5,254 bases of DNA, taken from the NCBI GenBank assembly GCA_007121485.1, contig SKKM01000285.1, positions 1 to 5,254 on the forward strand. Direction: 5' to 3'. The DNA is from Wenzhouxiangella sp. GTDB lineage: Bacteria > Pseudomonadota > Gammaproteobacteria > Xanthomonadales > Wenzhouxiangellaceae. Positions 1 through 5,254 of the stretch are shown piece after piece. Every line of letters starts with the position of its first letter. The stretch's first letter is position 1. A program made the position numbers and the translations under genes. Below the pieces are notes generated by a model. That model searched no databases. It was not told the origin of the DNA and saw only the letters and a list, made by a program, of their open reading frames with translations.

Positions 1-150
1 CGCTCGGCGCTGGCGGTCAGTCGCGCCGGTCATGGTCTGCCCGCGCCGGGTTTCTTCGATCGCGCCGGTCGCCTTGGGTTGTTCGATGGTGGAGACGCCC
101 GGCGTTTCCATCAGCATTTGCTCGACGCGCTGTTTCGTACCGGCAGCTGA
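1..150 (+). CDS. Probable 3' end of an unidentified protein (partial)
   Basis: Frame 1 is open from the window edge to a TGA at 148-150, giving 49 residues that read like a natural protein C-terminus. A Gly/Pro-rich turn (GLPAPGFFDRAGRLG) is followed by an amphipathic helix (ARRFHQHLLDALFR). I do not recognise the family and assign no function. The case is not clean. By a rough count, G+C is higher at codon position 1 than at position 3 in this frame, while the antisense register shows the more usual high third position and is also open. The antisense reading begins with a low-complexity Pro/Arg-rich stretch and has no convincing start or ribosome binding site, so I prefer the plus-strand reading. 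The gene would lie 138 bases upstream of the lipoprotein gene in the same direction. Confidence 0.4.
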   Translation, partial: RSALAVSRAGHGLPAPGFFDRAGRLGLFDGGDARRFHQHLLDALFRTGS

Positions 151-288
151 AACCGCCGACAGTCGATACCTGGGCGGAGTTCTTTCCAGTCGAAGACGGT
201 GGCGTTTGCGTGTAAGATGCCGGCTCCAGCCGCTCAAGGGGGGCGGCGGCATCGACCGTGACTTCAGCCGGCGTTGAGACACCTGCGA

Positions 289-846
289 ATGAAACGATCC
301 ATATTCACACTGCTGTCCGTCGCCTTGATCCTCGGCGGTTGCGCGACCATGAGCCCTGACGAGTGCCGTACCGCCGACTGGTACCTGCTCGGTGAGATGG
401 ATGCTCGCTCGGGGCGGACTGCGGCGCACTTCGCCAGCCGCGATCGCGCCTGCCGGGAAGCCGGTTTCCCGGCCGACGAGCAAAGCTGGCGCGAGGGCTG
501 GGAGCACGGACTGACCGTATTCTGCACCGCACCGCAGGGCTTCCGCTTTGGGCGCGACGGTGGTCGCTACGAGCCAATCTGCCCGGGCGCGCTTGAACCG
601 GATTTCCTGTCCGGTTATGACATCGGGCGCCAGATGTACGTGCTGGGCGACCGCATAGAGAGTCTGCGCAGCGAGATCCAGCTTGTCGATGTGAGTCTCC
701 GGGAGGCGGCCGGAAATGGTAGTCTCACTGATGAAGAGCTGGCGGCCTTGCAAAGGCGGCAAGAACTCTTGTCCAGGCAGGCGCGCGAGAACGAACTCAG
801 GCTGGCGGAACTGAGCGGCTTGGCTCGCGGTCTGGGGCTGCACTGA
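289..846 (+). CDS. DUF2799-type outer-membrane lipoprotein with C-terminal coiled coil
   Basis: The product is a 185-residue lipoprotein of unknown function. A short basic N-terminus (MKRS) and a hydrophobic stretch lead to a lipobox LGGC, with the lipidated cysteine at residue 18. Residue +2 is Ala rather than Asp, which predicts sorting to the outer membrane. The mature part has the DUF2799 pattern of spaced Cys, Trp, Gly and Tyr residues: DW at 30-31, H47, C55, G59, W67, G70, C79, Y94, C98, then a YDIGRQMY segment at 110-117. Residues about 119-176 are rich in Glu, Leu and Arg with heptad-like spacing and probably form a coiled coil. ATG at 289 is chosen over an in-frame TTG at 274 because it puts a normal signal peptide at the N-terminus; the Shine-Dalgarno is weak. 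The degenerate EAL gene follows on the same strand within 50 bases, so the two are probably co-transcribed. The family match is from recall of its residue pattern. Confidence 0.8.
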   Translation: MKRSIFTLLSVALILGGCATMSPDECRTADWYLLGEMDARSGRTAAHFASRDRACREAGFPADEQSWREGWEHGLTVFCTAPQGFRFGRDGGRYEPICPGALEPDFLSGYDIGRQMYVLGDRIESLRSEIQLVDVSLREAAGNGSLTDEELAALQRRQELLSRQARENELRLAELSGLARGLGLH

Positions 847-892
847 GCCCGCCATGCTCGCCATGGTTCGAGACCAGATTTCCGGGGAAGCG

Positions 893-2137
893 ATGACGCT
901 TGAGCAGTTCATCGAAAAATTGCTGGGCGCTTACGAAGCGTTCGCAACGAGCGAGGCCGATCAGCCTTCGGCTTGCCTGTGCCTGACGCTTGATCACTGG
1001 GAGCGCTTCCGGGAGCAGTATGGCTACAGTGGCCTGATTGATCTGGTCGGCAAGGTCAAGGCCATGATGCTGGCTGAATCGGATGTGGAAATCCTTGCCT
1101 GTGCCCTGAATGAGCGTTGCGTGCTGGCCTTGCTGCCGCAATGCTCCCTGAAAACGGCAGAGAAGCAGACCGACAAGCTGTTTCGCCTGGTCGGCGAGGA
1201 CACCTTCGCAATCGGCGAGGAGACCGTTGCGCTTTCGGTCAGCGTCTGCTTTACCGAGTTCGATCATCGCTTCACCAGCGCCGACCAGCTGCTCCTGAAC
1301 CTGATCAAGAGCACCGAGCAGATCAGCGCCTCGGGCGGCAACGTGGTCAAGCGCATCCGACCGAATGTCTCTGCCGGTCAGGCGAGCGCGAGTGACCAGC
1401 AAATGCTCGGCTTGCTGATGGAGTCGCTACGCAAGGATGCCGTCAAGGTGCTGTTCCAGCCCTTGATGGCAACGGCCGGCGAGCCTTCGAAAAGCTTCCA
1501 GATGTTGCCCAGGATTACCGCATCGGACGGCTCCCTGATCTCCGCTGCGCAATTCGTGCCGGTGGCCCGCCAGGCCCGCGTGCTTGGCGTTCTCGACCGC
1601 TGGATGATCCAGCGGGCCATCCATCTGCTGGTCAACGACTATCACCTGCAGCCCCTGCGTCTTTTCCTGAGCCAGGGTGAGAGCCTGCTGGTCAACCCGG
1701 AGCGTAGAGACTGGCTGCGCAGGCTGGTCGAAAAGCATCCCGGTGTATCGGGCAAACTGGTGCTGGACTTTGCGCTCGAGGATGCGCTGGCCAACCTGAA
1801 GAGCGCGGCCGAACTCCTCGCTCTGGCCGATGAACTGGGAATCGAGGTGTGTCTGTCGCGCGTCGATGAGCACAGCAAGTGGGATCTGCTGAGCGACCGC
1901 CTGCGTGTCGATTACATCAAGATGTCGCCGGAATTCGTCCAGCGCCTGGGACAGGAGGACAAATTGGAGCGGGTCTTCCAGGACGCCAGTGCACCGGTGC
2001 GAGAGCAGGGTACCCGGGTGATCATGCCAATGGTCGAAGACGCTGCCGCCGCGGCGAATTTGTGGCGGACCGGCGCCGATTACATGCAGGGCTACATGAT
2101 CGAGAGGGAAGTCGAAACCCTGGAACTGGGCGACTGA
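893..2137 (+). CDS. Degenerate GGDEF-EAL protein, predicted catalytically inactive c-di-GMP-related effector (FimX-like EAL)
   Basis: The 414-residue product has an N-terminal diguanylate-cyclase-like fold (about 20-156) and a C-terminal EAL-like fold (about 180-412), with no PAS, REC or membrane segment, so it should be cytosolic. The GGDEF site is replaced by LNERC (72-76). In the EAL half the scaffold is clear: LFQP at 187-190, VPVARQ at 222-227, LDRWMIQRAI at 234-243 and QGY at 399-401. The catalytic positions are gone: EAL is QML (203-205), the metal-binding Asn segment is FLSQGESL (258-265), ITE is FAL (293-295), DDFG is SRVD (322-325) and AEGVE is MPMVE (378-382). Lys343 of the KID position survives. 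It should therefore neither make nor cleave c-di-GMP; a receptor or scaffold role like FimX is inferred. ATG at 893 is preferred over ATGs at 854 and 863 because GGGGAAG (884-890) lies just upstream and the other two lack a ribosome site. Confidence 0.82.
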   Translation: MTLEQFIEKLLGAYEAFATSEADQPSACLCLTLDHWERFREQYGYSGLIDLVGKVKAMMLAESDVEILACALNERCVLALLPQCSLKTAEKQTDKLFRLVGEDTFAIGEETVALSVSVCFTEFDHRFTSADQLLLNLIKSTEQISASGGNVVKRIRPNVSAGQASASDQQMLGLLMESLRKDAVKVLFQPLMATAGEPSKSFQMLPRITASDGSLISAAQFVPVARQARVLGVLDRWMIQRAIHLLVNDYHLQPLRLFLSQGESLLVNPERRDWLRRLVEKHPGVSGKLVLDFALEDALANLKSAAELLALADELGIEVCLSRVDEHSKWDLLSDRLRVDYIKMSPEFVQRLGQEDKLERVFQDASAPVREQGTRVIMPMVEDAAAAANLWRTGADYMQGYMIEREVETLELGD

Positions 2138-2153
2138 CGTCGGTTTACCCGCT

Positions 2154-2723
2154 TCATTCCAGGGATAAACGCGCCAGTGCCACGCCGACATCCTCGTCGG
2201 TCGGCCCGATGTCGAATCCCAGCGAATCGGCCAGGGTCAGCATCGGGCGGTTTTCGGTCAGGATGAAACCGTAGATGGCCTCGAGCTTCCGACTTCGGCA
2301 CCATTCGATCAACTGCTCCATCAGGTAGCGACCCAGGCCGTGGCCGCGGATCTCCGGGGCAATGACGATGGCGAACTCGGCCTCGCGGCCGTCGTCGTCC
2401 ACCGCCGTGCGCGCCACCGCTGCGATCAGTGCCTCCTCGGGAGGCTTGGCTTCGACCAGGGCCAGGGCAAAAGCCCGCTCCGGGTCGATCTCGGTCAGCT
2501 GCTTGGCGTACTCCGGTGTCAGTTCCTTGAGCGGATGCATGAAGCGCATGCGCACATCGTGGGGGCTCAGTTTCTGAAAACTGATTTGCAGGGTGTCGGC
2601 ATCACGCGGCTGTATCGGTCGCATCAGCAGCCGGGTACCGTCTTTCAGTTCGATCGCTGCACACCAGGGGCGCCCGAGCTCGATAACCTGGAAGGGCGGT
2701 TCAGGGGTCTTGCTGCTGGGCAT
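2154..2723 (-). CDS. GNAT-family N-acetyltransferase resembling the acetyltransferase domain of Pat protein acetyltransferases
   Basis: A single-domain GNAT protein of 189 residues that should transfer an acyl group from acetyl-CoA to an amine; the acceptor is unknown. The fold runs from about residue 30 (the RPIQPRDAD opening strand and helix) to the C-terminus. The acetyl-CoA pyrophosphate loop is R126-G-H-G-L-G131, preceded by a beta-4 strand AEFAIVIAP, and the late NRPML...LGF segment is typical of the family. The N-terminal half (KDGTRLLMRPIQPRDAD, LSPHDVRMRF, LKELTPEYAKQLTEID) closely follows the GNAT domain at the C-terminus of Pat/YfiQ lysine acetyltransferases, but the large acyl-CoA-synthetase-like part is absent. 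This suggests a lysine acetyltransferase as a working guess. The ATG start has a modest GGGA upstream. The gene lies 57 bases downstream of the ArsS-type gene, behind a candidate terminator, and converges on the EAL gene with 16 bases between the stops. Confidence 0.87.
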   Translation of the reverse strand: MPSSKTPEPPFQVIELGRPWCAAIELKDGTRLLMRPIQPRDADTLQISFQKLSPHDVRMRFMHPLKELTPEYAKQLTEIDPERAFALALVEAKPPEEALIAAVARTAVDDDGREAEFAIVIAPEIRGHGLGRYLMEQLIEWCRSRKLEAIYGFILTENRPMLTLADSLGFDIGPTDEDVGVALARLSLE

Positions 2724-2773
2724 CGGCTTTATCCCGTGCTAGGCACAAATCCATTAAGACCATGAACGGTCGC

Positions 2774-2793
2774 AAAAAGCTCACGCGCTGAGC
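2774..2793 (-). terminator. Candidate rho-independent terminator at the end of the radical SAM operon
   Basis: Read on the minus strand, GCTCA-GCGCG-TGAGC forms a perfect 5-bp stem with a 5-base loop, followed at once by TTTTT. The downstream arm contains the ArsS stop codon (TGA, 2783-2781), so the hairpin begins inside the last codons. The stem is short for an intrinsic terminator, so some read-through into the acetyltransferase gene is possible. Confidence 0.45.
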
Positions 2794-3743
2794 GCGCCGC
2801 CGCAGCTCGAACCCTGACCGGCGGTGCAGCCGTAGCAGTGGTCGGCAACATTGATTTTGCGCGGCGGCCCCGATCGCGACAGCAGATCGCGCAGGTGCAG
2901 TCGTTCTTCCTGGTCGCCGAGAGGTAGTCCCAGCATCTGGTTGAAGTCGCAGTCGTACAGGTAGCCGCGATAGTCCACGCTGATCAGGCTGCGGCACATG
3001 ACCGCCTTGAGGTTGGCCGGCTGGTAGGCGTTCTTGAGCAGGCTCATGTAGTCGTCGAACTGCCCCTTGGACAGCAGGATGGCGCCGAAGCGCTTGATCG
3101 GCATGTTGGTGATGGTGAACAACTGGTTGAACACGATACCGAATTCCTCGCCCAGCAATTGCTTGTAGTCGGCCTGGAGCTGTGACTGCGACGGCGGCAG
3201 GCTGGGCCCGAGCGGGTTGTAGACCAGGTTGATCACCAGCCCGCTGCCCTCCATGCCGTAACCGAGGCGGTTGAGCGTCTGCAAAGCCTTGATCGAGGCT
3301 TCGAACACCCCGTTGCCGCGCTGGGCGTCGACGTTGTCTTTGGAGTAGCAGGGCAGGGAGGCGATCACCTCGATGCGCTGGGCAGCCAGGAATTCACCGA
3401 CCCACTCGTAACCGGGCTCCTCCATGATGGTCGGGTTGAGACGATCCATCACGTGCAGCCCGCGTTCGCGTGCCTGTTCGACCAGCCAGCGGAAATCCGG
3501 GTTCATTTCCGGCGAGCCGCCGGTGAGGTCCAGCTTGCCGACCTGGAGATGATCGGCCACGGCCAGCGCGTCTTCCATGGTGGTCCGGCTCATCAACTCC
3601 TTGCGGTTTGGGCCGGCGGCGACATGGCAGTGGATGCAGGCCAGATTGCACAGGTAACCCAGGTTGAGCTGCAGGGTGTCGACGCGGTCGCGCTGGATGG
3701 CTGGAAAATCAGTGCTTTGCAGCAGGGGAGTGGTGTCTTTCAC
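2781..3743 (-). CDS. arsS: ArsS-type radical SAM/Cys-rich protein (rSAM/selenodomain family; arsenosugar biosynthesis-like)
   Basis: This is a 320-residue radical SAM enzyme. The [4Fe-4S]/SAM cluster motif is C32-x3-C36-x2-C39, and TGGSPE (74-79) is the SAM-binding GGE-like strand. The C-terminal third is the DUF3641 cysteine-rich domain: MCRSL with C250, YDCDFNQ with C265, then C303, C306 and C314 in HCYGCTAGQGSSCGG. These cysteines probably bind one or more auxiliary clusters. Some family members carry selenocysteine in this region; here every such position is an ordinary TGC Cys codon. Characterised cyanobacterial ArsS joins the 5'-deoxyadenosyl group of SAM to dimethylarsenite, an early step to arsenosugars. 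No arsenic methyltransferase is visible here, so the substrate is not certain. The start is a GTG whose GTGA overlaps the stop of transferase 1, indicating translational coupling. Family assignment is strong; the gene symbol is by homology. Confidence 0.9.
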   Translation of the reverse strand: MKDTTPLLQSTDFPAIQRDRVDTLQLNLGYLCNLACIHCHVAAGPNRKELMSRTTMEDALAVADHLQVGKLDLTGGSPEMNPDFRWLVEQARERGLHVMDRLNPTIMEEPGYEWVGEFLAAQRIEVIASLPCYSKDNVDAQRGNGVFEASIKALQTLNRLGYGMEGSGLVINLVYNPLGPSLPPSQSQLQADYKQLLGEEFGIVFNQLFTITNMPIKRFGAILLSKGQFDDYMSLLKNAYQPANLKAVMCRSLISVDYRGYLYDCDFNQMLGLPLGDQEERLHLRDLLSRSGPPRKINVADHCYGCTAGQGSSCGGALSA

Positions 3744-4429
3744 GGGTCCGGCGGCTGATCATGAAGGGGTTTTCGGGCTAACAAGCGCAGCCACTCTATC
3801 AAGTCGGACTGAAGCGGATGTGGTTCTCTCAAGCCCTGCAGTTCTTCGATCACGATGCTCAGGTCGTCGAAGCGATCCAGGTCGGAGCGCGAATCCAGGC
3901 GCAGCCAGTTCGGATGCTCGCCGACGGCCTGCATGAAGTGCTCGGCGACGCCGGACAAACCGTAGGCCGGTGCATTCCAGGCCGAGGCCGGGAGCCGGTG
4001 GTTGGCGCCGATCAGCCAGAAACCGCCGTCGGCGGCCGGTCCGATGACGCCGCGGTCGGGACCGGCCAGCAAATGCCCGGCCGCGGCCTTTAGCTGGCCG
4101 GTCTCCAGTTGCGGCAGATCGGCGCCGATCAGTATGCCGGCGCCGTGCCGTCGGCAAAGTTCATCATGCACCGACTGCATGCGCTCACCCAGCCCGTCTC
4201 CCAGCTGCAGCAGCCGCGGCAGATGTCGCCAGTCGGGGTGCTCCAGGCCTTCGGCTTCGGCCACCGCCCAGTAGACCGGGCCGACCGCTGCCGCCACGGC
4301 AACGGCGCTGACCACCTCGGCGCAGCGTCGATGGCACGCTTCGGCCTGCCGGGCGCCGATGCTGGCGGCGAGGCGGGATTTGACCGCCGAGATGCCGGGA
4401 GTCTTGACGAAGATCGCAATTGCGCTCAT
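3740..4429 (-). CDS. rSAM/selenodomain-associated transferase 1 (TIGR04282, DUF2064/CofC-like nucleotidyl- or glycosyltransferase)
   Basis: The 229-residue product has the GT-A/nucleotidyltransferase fold related to CofC, the lactyl-phosphate guanylyltransferase. The nucleotide-binding opening strand and loop are FVKTPGISAVKSRLA (7-21), matching the family's KxPxPGxVKTRL pattern. LGDGLGERM (76-84) follows, then the acidic metal-site strand GADLPQL (102-108) and GPAADGGFWLIG (130-141). The last part, DSRSDLDRFDDL, matches the usual DIDTPEDL-like end. The molecule transferred is unknown; the family is defined mainly by its position beside ArsS-like radical SAM genes. ATG at 4429 is chosen because the protein then starts directly on the first beta strand (MSAIAIF). 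A longer in-frame reading to 4678 would lie inside the upstream gene and adds a Pro/Arg-rich segment with no family match. The ATGA here overlaps the stop of transferase 2, and the 3' end overlaps the ArsS GTG. Confidence 0.88.
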   Translation of the reverse strand: MSAIAIFVKTPGISAVKSRLAASIGARQAEACHRRCAEVVSAVAVAAAVGPVYWAVAEAEGLEHPDWRHLPRLLQLGDGLGERMQSVHDELCRRHGAGILIGADLPQLETGQLKAAAGHLLAGPDRGVIGPAADGGFWLIGANHRLPASAWNAPAYGLSGVAEHFMQAVGEHPNWLRLDSRSDLDRFDDLSIVIEELQGLREPHPLQSDLIEWLRLLARKPLHDQPPDP

Positions 4430-5094
4430 GGCAACGGCCCCGGGGGAGGGCTGAGCCTGGCCTCCCGAATCAGCCGGCGCGCATTGAGCTGGTGTTGCCA
4501 GGTGGTACGCAGCCAGCCCTGGTCGCTGTAGCGGCGGGCACTGGTGCGGATGAGTCCGGGGATTCGCGTTGCAGGCAATCCGGCGGCACGCGCGCGGACG
4601 ACGAAATCGAGATCCTCGCCGCGTTCCAGGTCCTCCCTGAAACCGCCGAGCCGGCGAAATTCGCGGGTCGAGATGCACAGCCCCTGGTCTCCGTAGGGCA
4701 GTCCGAACCAGCGCGAGCGCAGATTGGCGCCGAGCGCGTTGAGCCGGGTCAGTCCCGGGCCGTCCGGCAAAAAGGCCAGGTCAAGGTAGCCCAGGCCGCT
4801 GGATCGCTGCGCGCACCACTGGGGCAGGCTGGTGAACACCCGCGGATCCAGCCGCGAGTCGGCGTGCACAAACCACAGCCAGGCGGTTTGTGCCGACGCC
4901 GCGCCGGCATTGAGCTGGCGTCCGCGGCCTGGCTGGCCGCTCAGCCACCGAATGTGTGGCCCGAGCCTATCAGGCCGCGGCGTGGTGCCCGAGATGACCG
5001 TCGGCCAGTCGGCTGGAATCTGGTCCACCAGGCCGATCCAGGCCTGCTCGGCGGACGCGACCGGAACGACGACGGTGAGGTCAGGCTGCGGCAT
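4426..5094 (-). CDS. rSAM/selenodomain-associated transferase 2 (TIGR04283, GT2-like glycosyltransferase)
   Basis: The product is a 222-residue GT2-like glycosyltransferase, close to the usual family length and cytosolic (no membrane segment). It opens with the Rossmann strand LTVVVPV (6-12). Family landmarks are GRGRQLNAGA (56-65), the metal-site FVHADSRL (75-82, DxD equivalent), GDQG (135-138), LGGF (149-152), a likely catalytic acidic motif ERGEDLDF (157-164) and the closing TSARRYSDQGWLRTT (184-198). The N-terminal nucleotide-contact positions are unusual: the PVxNE and DGGSxD segments expected near residues 11-40 are replaced by PVASAEQ and ISGTTPRP. Either donor binding differs or activity is reduced. 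It is the first gene of the three-gene operon and its stop overlaps the next start. No good Shine-Dalgarno precedes the ATG, and no alternative in-frame start lies nearby upstream. Donor and acceptor are unknown. Confidence 0.87.
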   Translation of the reverse strand: MPQPDLTVVVPVASAEQAWIGLVDQIPADWPTVISGTTPRPDRLGPHIRWLSGQPGRGRQLNAGAASAQTAWLWFVHADSRLDPRVFTSLPQWCAQRSSGLGYLDLAFLPDGPGLTRLNALGANLRSRWFGLPYGDQGLCISTREFRRLGGFREDLERGEDLDFVVRARAAGLPATRIPGLIRTSARRYSDQGWLRTTWQHQLNARRLIREARLSPPPGPLP

Positions 5095-5142
5095 GGATGC
5101 TTGGAACCGTGTCTCCGGCTGTTGGATCGCCGGCGCAGCATA

Positions 5143-5155
5143 ACGCCTTTGGCGT
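5143..5155. repeat. Short perfect inverted repeat (hairpin) between the right-edge gene and the transferase operon
   Basis: ACGCC-TTT-GGCGT is a perfect 5-bp stem with a 3-base loop. It lies in the roughly 70-base gap between the stop of the right-edge gene and the start of transferase 2. On the minus strand it is 9 bases past that stop but is followed by TATGCTG, not a T-run, so a terminator role is weak. It could be an mRNA stability element or an operator half-pair. No convincing promoter pair was seen in the gap. Confidence 0.3.
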
Positions 5156-5164
5156 CGATTCTTC

Positions 5165-5254
5165 CTACTGGTCCGTGGCCCGGCGCCGGAACCACACGGC
5201 GGCGACGAGGAAGACGGCGGCGACCAGCACGCCTACCCACATCTCGGGCTTGAG
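5165..5254 (-). CDS. 3' end of a membrane protein, possibly an ABC-2-type transporter permease (partial)
   Basis: The minus strand is open from the right window edge to a TAG at 5167-5165, giving the last 29 residues of a protein. They form a lead-in LKPEMW, a transmembrane helix (VGVLVAAVFLVAAVWF) and a positively charged tail (RRRATDQ), so the C-terminus is probably cytoplasmic by the positive-inside rule. Ending on a final helix led by Pro-x-x-Trp and closed by RRR resembles the C-terminus of ABC-2-type permeases; that identity is a guess from 29 residues. The gene lies 70 bases upstream of transferase 2 on the same strand and could be co-transcribed with it. Confidence 0.7.
   Translation of the reverse strand, partial: LKPEMWVGVLVAAVFLVAAVWFRRRATDQ

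Noticed and set aside
21..70. 11-base direct repeat TCGCGCCGGTC at 21-31 and 60-70
   Set aside because: It is a single pair, in register with a multiple of three and explained by a repeated Arg-Ala-Gly in the presumed coding frame; chance is likely in GC-rich DNA.
213..218. TAAGAT as a -10 promoter box for the lipoprotein gene
   Set aside because: It matches the consensus at 4 of 6 positions, and no recognisable -35 box lies 16-18 bases upstream; it is too weak in GC-rich DNA.
1427..2191. 254-codon minus-strand open frame opposite the EAL gene
   Set aside because: It has no recognisable domain, and the sense strand encodes a clear GGDEF-EAL scaffold over the same bases.
2781..2783. The ArsS stop TGA as a possible selenocysteine codon, given the selenodomain family name
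   Set aside because: Read-through would add only eight residues before TAA, and the C-terminal Cys-rich motif is already complete with Cys at every position. The hairpin spans the TGA instead of following it as a bacterial SECIS would.
4430..4678. 83-residue N-terminal extension of transferase 1
   Set aside because: It lies wholly inside transferase 2, is Pro/Arg/Ala-rich, and precedes the natural family start MSAIAIF.
4420..5253. 277-codon open frame on the plus strand opposite the transferases
   Set aside because: It is Arg/Gly/Ala/Pro-rich with no motif, and is the antisense shadow of two well-supported genes.

Overview
This is a GC-rich window from a proteobacterium, most likely a gammaproteobacterium. 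The lineage is inferred from gene content: a DUF2799-type outer-membrane lipoprotein, a stand-alone degenerate GGDEF-EAL protein and a Pat-like acetyltransferase. No rRNA or other phylogenetic marker is present to confirm it. No tRNA, rRNA, CRISPR array, insertion sequence or phage gene was seen.

Layout. The left edge (1-150) holds what is probably the 3' end of an unidentified plus-strand gene. A short gap follows, then a plus-strand pair: a small lipoprotein with a C-terminal coiled coil (289-846) and a degenerate GGDEF-EAL protein (893-2137). The EAL protein keeps the domain fold but has lost essentially every catalytic residue. The pair meets, tail to tail and only 16 bases apart, a minus-strand GNAT acetyltransferase (2154-2723). 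Upstream of that lies a tightly packed minus-strand operon, read right to left: rSAM/selenodomain-associated transferase 2 (GT2-like, 5094-4426), rSAM/selenodomain-associated transferase 1 (CofC/DUF2064-like, 4429-3740) and an ArsS-type radical SAM/Cys-rich protein (3743-2781). Both junctions are 4-base stop/start overlaps (ATGA and GTGA). The operon ends in a hairpin plus T-run that overlaps the ArsS stop codon. At the right edge is the last stretch of a minus-strand membrane protein, perhaps an ABC-2-type permease.

How the genes may work together. The three-gene operon is the most interesting part. Characterised ArsS enzymes use SAM to attach a 5'-deoxyadenosyl group to dimethylated arsenic on the way to arsenosugars. 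The two glycosyltransferase-like partners recur beside this radical SAM family in many genomes, but their substrates are unknown. No arsenic methyltransferase or ars regulator lies in the window, so a link to arsenic is inference only. The lipoprotein/EAL pair looks like a separate unit, possibly a c-di-GMP receptor or protein-interaction module with an envelope partner.
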